Below, piece after piece: positions 32,326-41,285 of a stretch of 64,000 nt of DNA. Location: contig NZ_BQYI01000001.1 of assembly GCF_027923405.1 (NCBI RefSeq), positions 4,972,501-5,036,500 on the forward strand, given 5' to 3'. Position 1 is the first letter of the stretch. Each line of letters begins with the position of its first letter. This DNA is from Paenibacillus sp. YYML68. GTDB taxonomy: Bacteria; Bacillota; Bacilli; Paenibacillales; NBRC-103111. Made by a program: the position numbers and the translations under genes. A model generated the notes under the pieces. The model had not been told where the DNA came from and did not search any database. It saw only the letters and a program-made list of their open reading frames with translations.

Positions 32326-34713
32326 TCATAAGTCATCCTCGCTCCTCCTGTCGCATGACCGCCCAAGCGAATCTCTGTATTTCCCCGGAGTCACTCCCTC
32401 ATACTTCTTGAAGGCTCTTATGAAGGTCGTCGCTTCCGAGTAGCCGACCTGCATCCCTACCTCCTTAATTCCAAGCTGCTGCTCTTCGATCAGCCTTTTC
32501 GCTTGCTGAATTCGGTATTTATTAATATACTCGAGTATCCCTTCTCCCGTACGCTGCTTGAACAGCTTCGACACGTAGGTCGGACTCATCTCTACCACTT
32601 CACCGATCATCGATACATTCAAGTTGATATTGCTGTAATTTCTCTCGATATAGGTGACCACCTCCATGACGAGACCTTGCACAGCCCTCTGACGATTGTC
32701 TGCAATCTGTCCTTCACGTCTTGAGAATGTAGCCCGGCATATCGTATTGACTGTATCAATAAGCTGCTCCTTCATCTCCTGAATCGTTGCACTGTTCATC
32801 ATTTGTTCGATCGTGCTCGTTGCACTCAAGCTTGATTGTTCCTCATCATCCATCTCGTTAATCGTCTTGACTAACGTACTTGCCAGATCGAACATCAGAC
32901 ATTTAACCAAGGGAAGGGATAGTAACGGGTTGCTGCAGTTCTGATCGATAATATCGTTCAGCGTGCTTACAGCCAGCTCCGAGTTGCCTGTCTTCACAGC
33001 ATTAATAAGCTTCTGCTCAACGGATAGCGGATAATGATACGTCTTATGCTGCTCCATGTGAGGCTCCGAGCGGATCTGATCATACGTAATGATCTCTCTG
33101 CGTCCCATCACCAGCTTATAGTCCATTGCGTCTAAGGCGTTCAGATACGCTTGATGGATTCCGGACAGGGAGCGATGTATCGAGCTGATCGATATGGTCA
33201 TATGAATCTGATACGAGCGGTGCAAGAAGGTCTGTGCTTCCTGCGCAATACGCATCAATTCCTCCATTCTCCGATCTTCTGAGGATTGCGAGAAATTCAC
33301 TAGGCACGCTAGCATATCCTCGCTTTCGACCACATATCCAGTATGCTTCTGCCTTACCAATTCCTCCACAACATTCGACACAATAAATTGAAGCATTTGC
33401 TGCTGCTCATACGGCTGCATCCAGTCGATTTTATTGTAGAACTCCTCTGTTTCCTCAATGAGAAATAGCATCACCGCAAAGTCATCGCTTCTGAAGCTTA
33501 TATCATACGTAGTCATGGCGTCTTCCACCTGCACCTTGGAGTCCGGCTTCCCCTTAAGAAGACGGGTGACCGCATGGGAGCGAAGCACATGACGGCTCTG
33601 CTTCATATGGACCAGCATATCGTCCATCGTCCGATACGTCTGGTTCAGGCTCTGTTCAATGAATGCAAACTCGTTGCCTACACGCTGTGACGAAGGATGG
33701 ACCGCATTCTCTGTCACCTTCTGCAGCAGACGACGAATCGGACCGTAGTTGCGTCTCAGAAGCAGCAGCGCCAAGATGATGCCCACGACTAGACTGATCA
33801 CGAAGCTCGCGTAGGTCAGATTACGAACCTTCTCCGCCTTCTCCCACAGCAATCGACTAGGAACCATCGTAATGTATGTGCTCTTAGTCAGAGCTGACTT
33901 CGTGTAGAACACCTCGTAGCTCTGCCCCTCGACCTCCAAGCTGACATAACCGGAGTCTGCAGACAACTGCTCCAGCTTTAGATTGTCTAAGAACGTATTG
34001 GATGTGCTGTCACTCGATAGTAAGATCTCGTGATGGTTATTAACGATGAATACGTTCCCTTCATTCAACAATTGAACCTTCCGAATCGCCTGAACAAATC
34101 GGGACTGGTCGATCATCACCACACTCATACCGATCGACCGACCAGCCTTTGACCCCAAAAAGCTCTGCAAATAAGCGATGGCTGCCTCGCCGTTCGATCT
34201 CTGAACAGCTGTAAAGCCCTGCAACGGACCTTGATTCATCAAGGAGGTCCATTCCTCATAAGAGAATGCTTCGTTCTGATGCTCGAACTGATAAGCCATC
34301 CGCGACTCATTAACAACACCTGGAAATATGACCATCTGAGGAGCTGTGAGGTATATATAGAACTGGTCAATTTCGAAGTACGACGATTTATATCGTGCTA
34401 ATTGCTGCGCAACCAGGAAGGAATCATAGCTGAAGCTCTTCTGGGCTACGTCTTGATGATTGTAGCTCAGCATATTCTGCACATTATGATCCCAAGTGAT
34501 CTGGTAGCTTAACCGCTTCATACTCTCCAGCTGATTATCCACCACTTCCTGCAGCTGCATAAGTAACGACGAGTAAGCCTTCTGTGTTTCGTGAGTAAGC
34601 GATTTGGAAAACTGCTGATACACAAAAAGACTAACTACAATCGGCAGCAAGAGCACGATCAAGTATGAGAAAAACCATGTTAGAATCACACTTTGCTTGC
34701 GCGTTCTTCTCAT
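32326..34713 (-). CDS. transmembrane AraC regulator with Cache sensor
   Basis: A 795-residue one-component regulator with GAGGAG before the ATG. Transmembrane helix 1 (about 10-32) is followed by an extracellular dCache-like domain (to about 275), transmembrane helix 2 (about 280-302, SFVISLVVGIILALLLL), a short HAMP-like linker, a degenerate GGDEF-like segment (ISSIHRSLSGIHQAYLNALD) and a C-terminal AraC double helix-turn-helix (about 690-790; EVVEMSPTYVSKLFKQRTG, KEVGMQVGYSEATTFIRAFK, GVTPGKYR). It senses an extracellular ligand, probably directly or through a binding protein, and activates nearby promoters. It lies between a sulfatase (27 bp upstream) and a second AraC gene (41 bp downstream), so sensor and enzyme genes are co-transcribed. 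Confidence 0.9.
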   Translation of the reverse strand: MRRTRKQSVILTWFFSYLIVLLLPIVVSLFVYQQFSKSLTHETQKAYSSLLMQLQEVVDNQLESMKRLSYQITWDHNVQNMLSYNHQDVAQKSFSYDSFLVAQQLARYKSSYFEIDQFYIYLTAPQMVIFPGVVNESRMAYQFEHQNEAFSYEEWTSLMNQGPLQGFTAVQRSNGEAAIAYLQSFLGSKAGRSIGMSVVMIDQSRFVQAIRKVQLLNEGNVFIVNNHHEILLSSDSTSNTFLDNLKLEQLSADSGYVSLEVEGQSYEVFYTKSALTKSTYITMVPSRLLWEKAEKVRNLTYASFVISLVVGIILALLLLRRNYGPIRRLLQKVTENAVHPSSQRVGNEFAFIEQSLNQTYRTMDDMLVHMKQSRHVLRSHAVTRLLKGKPDSKVQVEDAMTTYDISFRSDDFAVMLFLIEETEEFYNKIDWMQPYEQQQMLQFIVSNVVEELVRQKHTGYVVESEDMLACLVNFSQSSEDRRMEELMRIAQEAQTFLHRSYQIHMTISISSIHRSLSGIHQAYLNALDAMDYKLVMGRREIITYDQIRSEPHMEQHKTYHYPLSVEQKLINAVKTGNSELAVSTLNDIIDQNCSNPLLSLPLVKCLMFDLASTLVKTINEMDDEEQSSLSATSTIEQMMNSATIQEMKEQLIDTVNTICRATFSRREGQIADNRQRAVQGLVMEVVTYIERNYSNINLNVSMIGEVVEMSPTYVSKLFKQRTGEGILEYINKYRIQQAKRLIEEQQLGIKEVGMQVGYSEATTFIRAFKKYEGVTPGKYRDSLGRSCDRRSEDDL

Positions 34714-34739
34714 GAACCAGCCTCTCCTCCTCTAGCAGA

Positions 34740-36332
34740 CTATACGAATTGCAGCGTTGTCTCGGCACTCTCGATATATCCGATGCGAATGGCTCTAGCT
34801 CGTATTTGGGTAGCACCCTCCGGTACACGGATGGGTCCGGTGTACAAGCTCCACCCCGTATCTCCATCATCATGGAGCTTATAGGCGATCGATGCCCCTT
34901 GCGTACTGCAATGCAGTTGAAGTAGTGCGGGTCTAGGAATAGTCCCTTCCTCCAACGCATGTGATGCACTGCTTCCCGCATCGATTCGAATGAACCGCGG
35001 CTTCGCTGTGTGGGGCTGCAGACCGTTCGGCCACATCTGTGCAACCATCTCCGTCTCCGGCACCTCGCCGAAACGATCATAGGCTGCTCGCCATTGCTCC
35101 AGAGCTTCCCTCATTCGATGGAGCTCCTCGGTGTATTCCGGCAGGTGTGCCAGGTTGGCTTGCTCATAGGGATCTAGCTCACAATCGTACAGCTCTTCGA
35201 CGGGACGGCCTGAACCAAAGAAGCGAGCAGCTGTCCCTTCTAATTTCCCTTCCTCCAGCAGCCGCCACAATTCCATCTGAATCGGATGTTGATTGAGATA
35301 TGGAATCCACAGCTGATAAGACAGATTGGGTTCATAGTTACGAATATACTTGTATCTCTTGTCGCGAACGGCCCTCACCATATCGTACGATTCATCGTAC
35401 CGATCACGCGTAGCAAATACGTACGATCTCTTGTTCGGATTGTCGCTAAGAAAATGACGTCCCTGTAGATGAGCAGGAGGACGAGCATCTGCAAGATGCA
35501 ACACGGTCGGGGCCAAATCCACCAAGCTCACCAACTGGTCATCCACTGTACCGGGGAGTATGTGGCCTGGCCAGCGAACAATGAGCGGCACCCGAATACC
35601 GGCGTCATACGTCCACCGCTTCGCCCGGGGAAGACCTTCACCATGATCACTCCACAGCATCACTACCGTATTGTCCGACAAGCCATCCTCCTCCAGCTGC
35701 TGCAGGATCGCACCTACGTAGGCATCCGCTTCGGCTATATTGTCGTAATGACGTGCCACCGCTTCACGAGCCTTTAACGTATCAGGCAAGTACGGAGGGA
35801 GCACGACCTCAGCAGGCTTCGTCTTTAGCTCCTCGTCTTCCTTCGGCCACATCTTGCTCTCATGGGTGACAGTCGTATTAAACACGGCAAAAAACGGCTG
35901 ATCCGCACTCCGATTTCTCCAATGTCCTTCCGGTCCGCATTCGTCCCAAGCCGTTATTGGCGGCTTGAACTGATAATCCGTCTTGACATTGTTCGTACAG
36001 TAGTAGCCCTGTGCCCGCAAATATTCAGTAAACACCTTAACATAAGGAGGCGGCACGATCTCATAAGGCGTAGGAAGCTCCGGTGTGTCCAGATTCGTAT
36101 GAGTCGTTCGCATATGGTGTCCACCAATAGATGTAGCATACATCCCTGTCACGACTGCGCACCGACTCGGCGCACACACCCCCGCTGTTGCAAACGTATT
36201 CGGATAGCGGCACCCTTCTCTAGCAAGCCTGTCAATGTTAGGGGTCCTGGCAACAGGATCCCCGTAGCAACCAAACCGTGGACTCGTATCCTCTAGCGAT
36301 ATCCACAATATGTTTAATCGACCTTGATTCAT
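34740..36332 (-). CDS. type I sulfatase with C-terminal beta domain
   Basis: A 530-residue enzyme; the ATG at 36332 follows GAGG by about nine bases, whereas an upstream start at 36404 lacks support. Cys53 in VCAPSRCAVVTG is the formylglycine site (CxPxR). Metal ligands are in ISLEDTSP (Glu14-Asp15, where DD or DQ is usual) and WSDHGE. The N-terminal pattern resembles heparan-N-sulfatase-like S1 enzymes. About 60 C-terminal residues (LHCSTQGASIAYKLHD to AETTLQFV) fit a chitobiase/hexosaminidase C-terminal (CHB_HEX_C) beta fold. There is no signal peptide, so it desulfates imported oligomers. It needs a formylglycine-forming enzyme encoded elsewhere. Two regulator genes follow directly. Confidence 0.9.
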   Translation of the reverse strand: MNQGRLNILWISLEDTSPRFGCYGDPVARTPNIDRLAREGCRYPNTFATAGVCAPSRCAVVTGMYATSIGGHHMRTTHTNLDTPELPTPYEIVPPPYVKVFTEYLRAQGYYCTNNVKTDYQFKPPITAWDECGPEGHWRNRSADQPFFAVFNTTVTHESKMWPKEDEELKTKPAEVVLPPYLPDTLKAREAVARHYDNIAEADAYVGAILQQLEEDGLSDNTVVMLWSDHGEGLPRAKRWTYDAGIRVPLIVRWPGHILPGTVDDQLVSLVDLAPTVLHLADARPPAHLQGRHFLSDNPNKRSYVFATRDRYDESYDMVRAVRDKRYKYIRNYEPNLSYQLWIPYLNQHPIQMELWRLLEEGKLEGTAARFFGSGRPVEELYDCELDPYEQANLAHLPEYTEELHRMREALEQWRAAYDRFGEVPETEMVAQMWPNGLQPHTAKPRFIRIDAGSSASHALEEGTIPRPALLQLHCSTQGASIAYKLHDDGDTGWSLYTGPIRVPEGATQIRARAIRIGYIESAETTLQFV

Positions 36333-36639
36333 CTCATTGCACCTCAACCTTGTTAGCGAAAATGGTATCACTTCGTGTGCTGCCAACGAACACAGCGTCT
36401 TCATCTACTTCAAAAATTCCTTGTATCCCTCCGCAAAAATACAGCGCTTACATGATTCTCCGTCACTTATAAACGAGCATGGGTAAATCCATCCTCACCT
36501 ACACCGAATTATAGGGACTGATCGTTGGCATGAACATAATCTTCCCCTGATGCTTGGCCTTCTCGCCGCGCAACCTCCTTCTCAGGAGATTGCGCGGCGA
36601 TAGCCAGTACGTCTCTAGCTGCCTTGCCTACTTTGAGCG
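36333..36639. other. 307-bp intergenic region upstream of the sulfatase-regulator operon
   Basis: No gene is visible. It contains a cre-like TGTAAGCGCTGT (minus strand of 36441-36452) about 110 bp upstream of the sulfatase start and the hairpin that ends the binding-protein gene (36563-36600). The 36480-36540 part is AT-rich, but I could not settle on a promoter. Confidence 0.5.
36563..36600 (-). terminator. hairpin after the second binding-protein gene
   Basis: Stem TCGCCGCGCAA / TTGCGCGGCGA (11 bp) with an inner CTCCT/AGGAG pairing. It is very stable but has no T tract. Confidence 0.65.
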
Positions 36640-38265
36640 TTACTTCGTTGCTTTCCAGCGATCATACGCCTTCTGATAAATACCCACATATTCATCAACG
36701 TTCATTTTCTTCAGCGTGGCGATATAAGCATCCCAGTTATCGAAGCTCTCTTTGTCCAGTATAAGCTTCGCTTCCATCTGAGCGATGTAGTTCATGAGAT
36801 CGTTCTTCAGAATGTTCGCACGGTTCTCCTCTTCTTCTGTCAGGAAGAGCAGCGGCATGGCATCCTTCGCATACTGCGTCAATTGCTCGGCTTGCTTGTT
36901 CAAGATATTGTTCACGAGGTCCACTTGCTTGTAGTTCAGCTCCATGCGCTTCAATATTGGGATCATTGCCCCGGCATCCGGTGTATTTCTAGCACGGAAA
37001 TCTTCCTTGTTCATACCTTCAGGCGTGATTCGGTCCCATTGTGTTTTACCTTCATCCAGCCACTTCCAGCTCTTGCCTTCAACTCCTTGGTTACCAAGCA
37101 TAAAGCCCTCTGGTGTATACAAGTAGTCGATCCAGCGGATCATCGCTTCGGGATGCTTATTGTTCTTCGTAATGGCGAACGTTCCCAGATGAATATTCGG
37201 ACGAGGTGTCAGCACCTTCTCCTTATTGATTGGACTTGTCAGAGGCAGGACCAACGGGTATTTCGCATTGTCCTCCGGCTTCTCCACCTTGAACACCGAG
37301 AACGGCGCGGCGTGGAACGTCATACCAATCTTATTATCTTGTCCCTTGGCCTTCAGCTGCTGATCCGTATGTGTGAAGATCTCCGGGTCCAGAAGCTTCT
37401 CTTGATGCAGCGTCTTCATGTACTTCAGGAATTCCTTGTAGCCCTCCGTCATGAACGCAGCACTAACCTTATCCCCCGTCACCTGCAAGCGGGATTGATT
37501 GTTCCGATCCTCCAATGCACCGAACGCCGGCATAATATACGTTCTAGCCATATTCAATGAATCGTTCTTGGCATTGAGGAACGACAACGGAAGCTCATCC
37601 TTCTTCCCGTTCTTGTTCGGGTCCTCATCGCGGAAGCGCTTTAACAAAACAAGAAGCTCATCTGTTGTTTCCGGCACCTTAGGATTCCCCAATGCTTCCA
37701 TCCAATTCGCGTTCAAGTACGTACGGAAGAACATCAGATCACGATTAATGTCTGTGACTTGCGGCAGGGCATAGATATGACCGTCCGGTGCTGTGATGGC
37801 TCTTCGGATCGAAGGATTCTTATCCAGCATGGCTTTCAGATTAGGAGCATGCTGATCAATGAGACCCTCAAGCGGGATCAACAATCCCTGCTTGCCATAG
37901 TTGATTTGATCAAACGATGTCAGCTGTCCAGCAAAAAACACGTCAGGCAAATTATCGCTGGCAAAAGCAAGGTTTTTCTTTTCCGGATATATTTTGGCGT
38001 CGGGCGTATCGAACTCAAAATACACGTTCGTCATTCTGCCCATTTCCTCAAAGAACATCATCTGATCCCAAGGGCCCTGATTCGCTCCCTTCGAGCCCAT
38101 CAGCTTTAAGGTCACCTTCTCATCAACAATAGGGAAGCCCGTAGCGTTGAAGTTCTTTGGGGCTGCTTGATCCCAAGGCTTCGTTTCAGCAGAATCCTTG
38201 GATGAACAAGCCGCGGCCGCACCTGTCATCATCGTGACAGCCAGTAACAACGATATTTTTCTCAT
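36640..38265 (-). CDS. extracellular sugar-binding lipoprotein of the second importer
   Basis: A binding protein of about 541 residues. The ATG at 38265 begins MRKISLLLAV; a GTG four codons upstream is too close to the AAGGGG site. The lipobox is GAAAAC. The chain is of the large LipO-like class (LPDVFFAGQLTSFD, YALPQVTDINRDLMF). Near residues 210-222 it has an EF-hand-like calcium loop (DEDPNKNGKKDE), found in several binding proteins for acidic oligosaccharides such as alginate-binding proteins. No permease genes adjoin it; the unpaired LplB/LplC genes at 46322-48152, whose promoter has the same architecture, are the likely partners. Confidence 0.88.
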   Translation of the reverse strand: MRKISLLLAVTMMTGAAAACSSKDSAETKPWDQAAPKNFNATGFPIVDEKVTLKLMGSKGANQGPWDQMMFFEEMGRMTNVYFEFDTPDAKIYPEKKNLAFASDNLPDVFFAGQLTSFDQINYGKQGLLIPLEGLIDQHAPNLKAMLDKNPSIRRAITAPDGHIYALPQVTDINRDLMFFRTYLNANWMEALGNPKVPETTDELLVLLKRFRDEDPNKNGKKDELPLSFLNAKNDSLNMARTYIMPAFGALEDRNNQSRLQVTGDKVSAAFMTEGYKEFLKYMKTLHQEKLLDPEIFTHTDQQLKAKGQDNKIGMTFHAAPFSVFKVEKPEDNAKYPLVLPLTSPINKEKVLTPRPNIHLGTFAITKNNKHPEAMIRWIDYLYTPEGFMLGNQGVEGKSWKWLDEGKTQWDRITPEGMNKEDFRARNTPDAGAMIPILKRMELNYKQVDLVNNILNKQAEQLTQYAKDAMPLLFLTEEEENRANILKNDLMNYIAQMEAKLILDKESFDNWDAYIATLKKMNVDEYVGIYQKAYDRWKATK

Positions 38266-38320
38266 ATTCGACAACACCCCTTCTATTTAATTTCCCTCTA
38301 GGTAAGCAGGCGACGTCTAT

Positions 38321-38357
38321 ACTATACCCCCAATGAACCGATTAAGAAAATAGCTGC
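38321..38357 (-). promoter_or_regulatory. shared-class promoter of the second binding-protein gene
   Basis: Minus strand GCAGCTATTTTCT (38357-38345), 18 bases, TATAGT (38326-38321). The 13-mer matches GCGGATATTTACG at 9 of 13 positions and at identical spacing. A perfect inverted repeat, GGTAAGCAG (38301-38309) with CTGCTTACC (38354-38362), brackets the promoter. Confidence 0.6.
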
Positions 38358-38476
38358 TTACCAGCCTATACTCTAATCATGCACGGACGCTACGATTCCA
38401 TAGAGCCTGTGCTGTACACGGGAGCAAGACGTCGCATGCTCCTTTCATGCGCAATATCCGTTTGCCGAGCTGGAGG

Positions 38477-39730
38477 CTACAGGGCTACCGTTCTTACCAG
38501 GACCGTCCCATCCACCAGATGAATGACCGCTTTCCATTCCTTGTCCTCCGGGCTCACGAGCACCGCATCCTGCTGCCAATTTTTAATATAGTGAACGGAG
38601 AACGGCTCATCATGACACGTATAGTACAATTGTCCATTGCGGAAGAATTCAACGTAATCGATCTTCTCCGGGTACAGACTCGCTAAGCGAATCCAGCGCT
38701 TCCCCTCATATTCCAGGCCCGGCTCCATACCTTGAAGATAGAATTGCTCTTCCTGCGGAATCGGCGGCAACGCTATGCCCAGCCCCGCTGCCATACGGTG
38801 TGCGAAGAACTGATCCTCTCCGCGAGTAATGCTCCAGTCGGCCGGCACCTCCTGCTTCGTGAAGTTATTATAATATCCCCACGACGAGCCGGTACGGAAG
38901 GCTACCTCCAGCTTACTGATCGCCTGCGAATCTTCATTGCACACCACTGGCTTGCCGGGCGCCCATGCCCTCACTTGACGAATATGGTTGTAATATTCCT
39001 GACGGCTCAGCCAGTTGCCATGGATGAGTATAACGTCACTTTCCTTACATACCTCTTCATTAATATATCTGCCTAGCCCGCTGCACCCCACCGGCATTCC
39101 GCCGGACTCCGAACGGGCGATCTCCAGCAGCGCCACCATACCTTCGCTTGAGGCGATTAGAGGGTGATCTCGCGCAATATTATGCTCATTACATACTTCA
39201 ATTATGACATTCGTATATCCGCCCTCTCTCAGGAACCGGGATGCCGTCCGAACGGCATTCAGCACGACTCGGCCATCCTTCAGCCTCGGGGTCTGTCCGG
39301 TATAGAAGTAGCTGACAATGACCACCATACCAAGCTCATCCGCTGCTCGGATCAGACGGTCCATGCGATCGGCATAAGCCGGGTCCAAGCTCCTACCATC
39401 CTCCGAGAAGGGGTTGTTATCAATGGTGTTGTTGTTCACTGTAAAGCACGGGCCGCCTCCTTGGAAGCTTACGGTGAATGCCCGTAGTCCTGCTGCATAC
39501 CACTGGGGCAGTGCAGCAATGAGATCGTTCGTATTGCGATCCGGATCGAAGCTGCGCCCGAATCGGTTGAAGCGTTCAGGGGCAGCCTTGTCGTCGAAGA
39601 CGCCTTGAATGAACCTCGCGTTCATGAGCAGCCCGTGCACATTCGGCTTACTGCCTTCAATCTCGGAGTAGGTCTTCTTGCCGTTAATGACAAAATGCTC
39701 CCCTTCAATCGTCAGCACCGTTTTTCCCAT
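38477..39730 (-). CDS. cytosolic clan GH-A-like glycoside hydrolase, family unassigned
   Basis: A 417-residue protein; ATG at 39730 lies eight bases after GGAGG. An N-terminal beta hairpin pair (VLTIEGEHFVINGKKTY) leads into a TIM barrel. The putative acid/base is Glu182 in VIIEVCNEHN and the nucleophile Glu266 in PVVCNEDSQ, both at the end of predicted strands 4 and 7 as in clan GH-A. A small beta domain closes the protein (about 340-417). There is no signal peptide. I cannot place it in a numbered family; it looks like the GH5-like or DUF-type hydrolases in Paenibacillus sugar loci. It is the last gene of the operon that starts with the second permease pair, 25 bp after a sulfatase. Confidence 0.78.
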   Translation of the reverse strand: MGKTVLTIEGEHFVINGKKTYSEIEGSKPNVHGLLMNARFIQGVFDDKAAPERFNRFGRSFDPDRNTNDLIAALPQWYAAGLRAFTVSFQGGGPCFTVNNNTIDNNPFSEDGRSLDPAYADRMDRLIRAADELGMVVIVSYFYTGQTPRLKDGRVVLNAVRTASRFLREGGYTNVIIEVCNEHNIARDHPLIASSEGMVALLEIARSESGGMPVGCSGLGRYINEEVCKESDVILIHGNWLSRQEYYNHIRQVRAWAPGKPVVCNEDSQAISKLEVAFRTGSSWGYYNNFTKQEVPADWSITRGEDQFFAHRMAAGLGIALPPIPQEEQFYLQGMEPGLEYEGKRWIRLASLYPEKIDYVEFFRNGQLYYTCHDEPFSVHYIKNWQQDAVLVSPEDKEWKAVIHLVDGTVLVRTVAL

Positions 39731-39755
39731 TTCGCACACCTCCATCTGCGATGAT

Positions 39756-41261
39756 CTAAAATTTTGTTCGAAACAGTGCGCTTTGATTGATTTCAAAGCT
39801 TCGCTCATATCCAGGAATATGTGGAATACTTGCAGGCGGGTCCTGGAACAGCAATAGCGAATCGGGGCCCGGAGGCAGCTGCTGAGGCTCATACCGCTTC
39901 CAATCGTCACCGTCGATCATCGATGTGCAGCCATCCTTCCTCAGCAGCTCAAGCAGCTGGCGCTTCATCAGATCAGCTTGATCCTTGTACATCGGATTAT
40001 TGAAGTAATTGTGTGTTTCTTCCGGATCGACCTGCAGATCGAACAGCCACTCCTTGTTATCCGGTGCTGAGTAGATATATTTATAACGCTCGGTAACAGC
40101 CATATACACACCGAACTCATTGCGATTGTATTGAGCAATCGTCAGCTCCCGCTGCTCCTTGCCCTCGGCAATATCGAGCAAGCTTCGGCCGCTGTAATCC
40201 TCTTGCGGCTCAATCTGTGCCGCTTGCAGGAATGTAGGCAGTACATCCACCAGACTTACAGGGACATTGCAGCGCTCGTTCCCCTTCGTTCGATCTGGAT
40301 CGACCACAAGGAGTGGAATGCGTGCCGCCGAATCCAGGAAGCTGCGCTTGCCCACACTGTTGTAATCCCCCAGCAGCTCGGCATGGTCGGAGGAGAACAC
40401 GATCAGCGTATCCTTCAGCAGCCCATGCTCTTCCATATAGGCGAGCAGACGTCCAATCTGATAATCGATGAAGGAGATCGTGCAATAATAGGCGGCCTTC
40501 ATCGTCCGCATCAGATGATCGTCCACACCTTGATCACGGTATTTATATCGATTCTGGAATCGATTCCAGTAAGTCAGCAGCTCCTCACCGTTCATCGGAC
40601 GCTTAGGGAGCGGCATCTCCGGCCCCCGATACAGCTTGTTCCAAGGAGTAGGCGTCTCGAAGGGCGGGTGTGGCTTAATAAAGCTGCTCATCAGCAGGAA
40701 CGGGCGGTCTTGGTCTCTTCGCTCTAAGAAATCGATACTGCGATCGACGACCCACGTCGTATTGTGCAAATGTGCCGGAAGCTGGGACGGCTGAGGAATA
40801 TAGTACATCTCGCTGCGGATTCCTTGCGGATCATGCACATGCTCATACCCGTTCTGATTGAGGAACCGCTTGAAATCATCCTCGCCTCCTCCCTCCTCGC
40901 TAATATCGCGGGATTCGAAGCCCCAGAGCGCCTCCGCTCCCTGATCCGCAAATGTAAAATGCATTTTGCCAACTCCATGAGTCTGATAGCCGTTCTGTGA
41001 CAAAATCTCCATGAAGCTGCGCCGACCGTCCGGCATTCTCTCATTCGCTGTACAATCAGTACGGTGCGGCAGCTGTCCTGTCATCAAGGCATACCGCGCC
41101 GGTACACATACCGGACACGACGTATACGCTCTTGTGAAGGTAACTCCTGACTCGACTAACCGATTCAACGCAGGTGTCTTGATAATCGGATTGCCATGAG
41201 CCTCAATGGTGTCATATCGCTGCTGATCCGTGAATAGAAACAAAATGTTTTTACGTGACAT
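39756..41261 (-). CDS. type I sulfatase
   Basis: A 501-residue cytosolic sulfatase of normal length. Asp12-Gln13 (LFTDQQR) binds the metal; Cys52 in CPVCVPARYALMTG is the formylglycine site (CxPxR); GVGKMHF supplies the active-site Lys and His; FIKPHPPF and SSDHAELLGD complete the active site. The pattern resembles the choline-sulfatase/iduronate-sulfatase-like S1 group. It differs clearly from the sulfatase at 34740, so two different sulfate positions or sugars are probably served. It lies between GH78 (24 bp upstream) and a clan-A hydrolase in one operon. Confidence 0.92.
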   Translation of the reverse strand: MSRKNILFLFTDQQRYDTIEAHGNPIIKTPALNRLVESGVTFTRAYTSCPVCVPARYALMTGQLPHRTDCTANERMPDGRRSFMEILSQNGYQTHGVGKMHFTFADQGAEALWGFESRDISEEGGGEDDFKRFLNQNGYEHVHDPQGIRSEMYYIPQPSQLPAHLHNTTWVVDRSIDFLERRDQDRPFLLMSSFIKPHPPFETPTPWNKLYRGPEMPLPKRPMNGEELLTYWNRFQNRYKYRDQGVDDHLMRTMKAAYYCTISFIDYQIGRLLAYMEEHGLLKDTLIVFSSDHAELLGDYNSVGKRSFLDSAARIPLLVVDPDRTKGNERCNVPVSLVDVLPTFLQAAQIEPQEDYSGRSLLDIAEGKEQRELTIAQYNRNEFGVYMAVTERYKYIYSAPDNKEWLFDLQVDPEETHNYFNNPMYKDQADLMKRQLLELLRKDGCTSMIDGDDWKRYEPQQLPPGPDSLLLFQDPPASIPHIPGYERSFEINQSALFRTKF

Positions 41262-41285
41262 CGTCGCTCTCCTCCACCTATGCTC

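Noticed and set aside
34740-41261. Sulfatases as exported enzymes
   Set aside because: Neither has a signal peptide at the supported start, so they are cytosolic.
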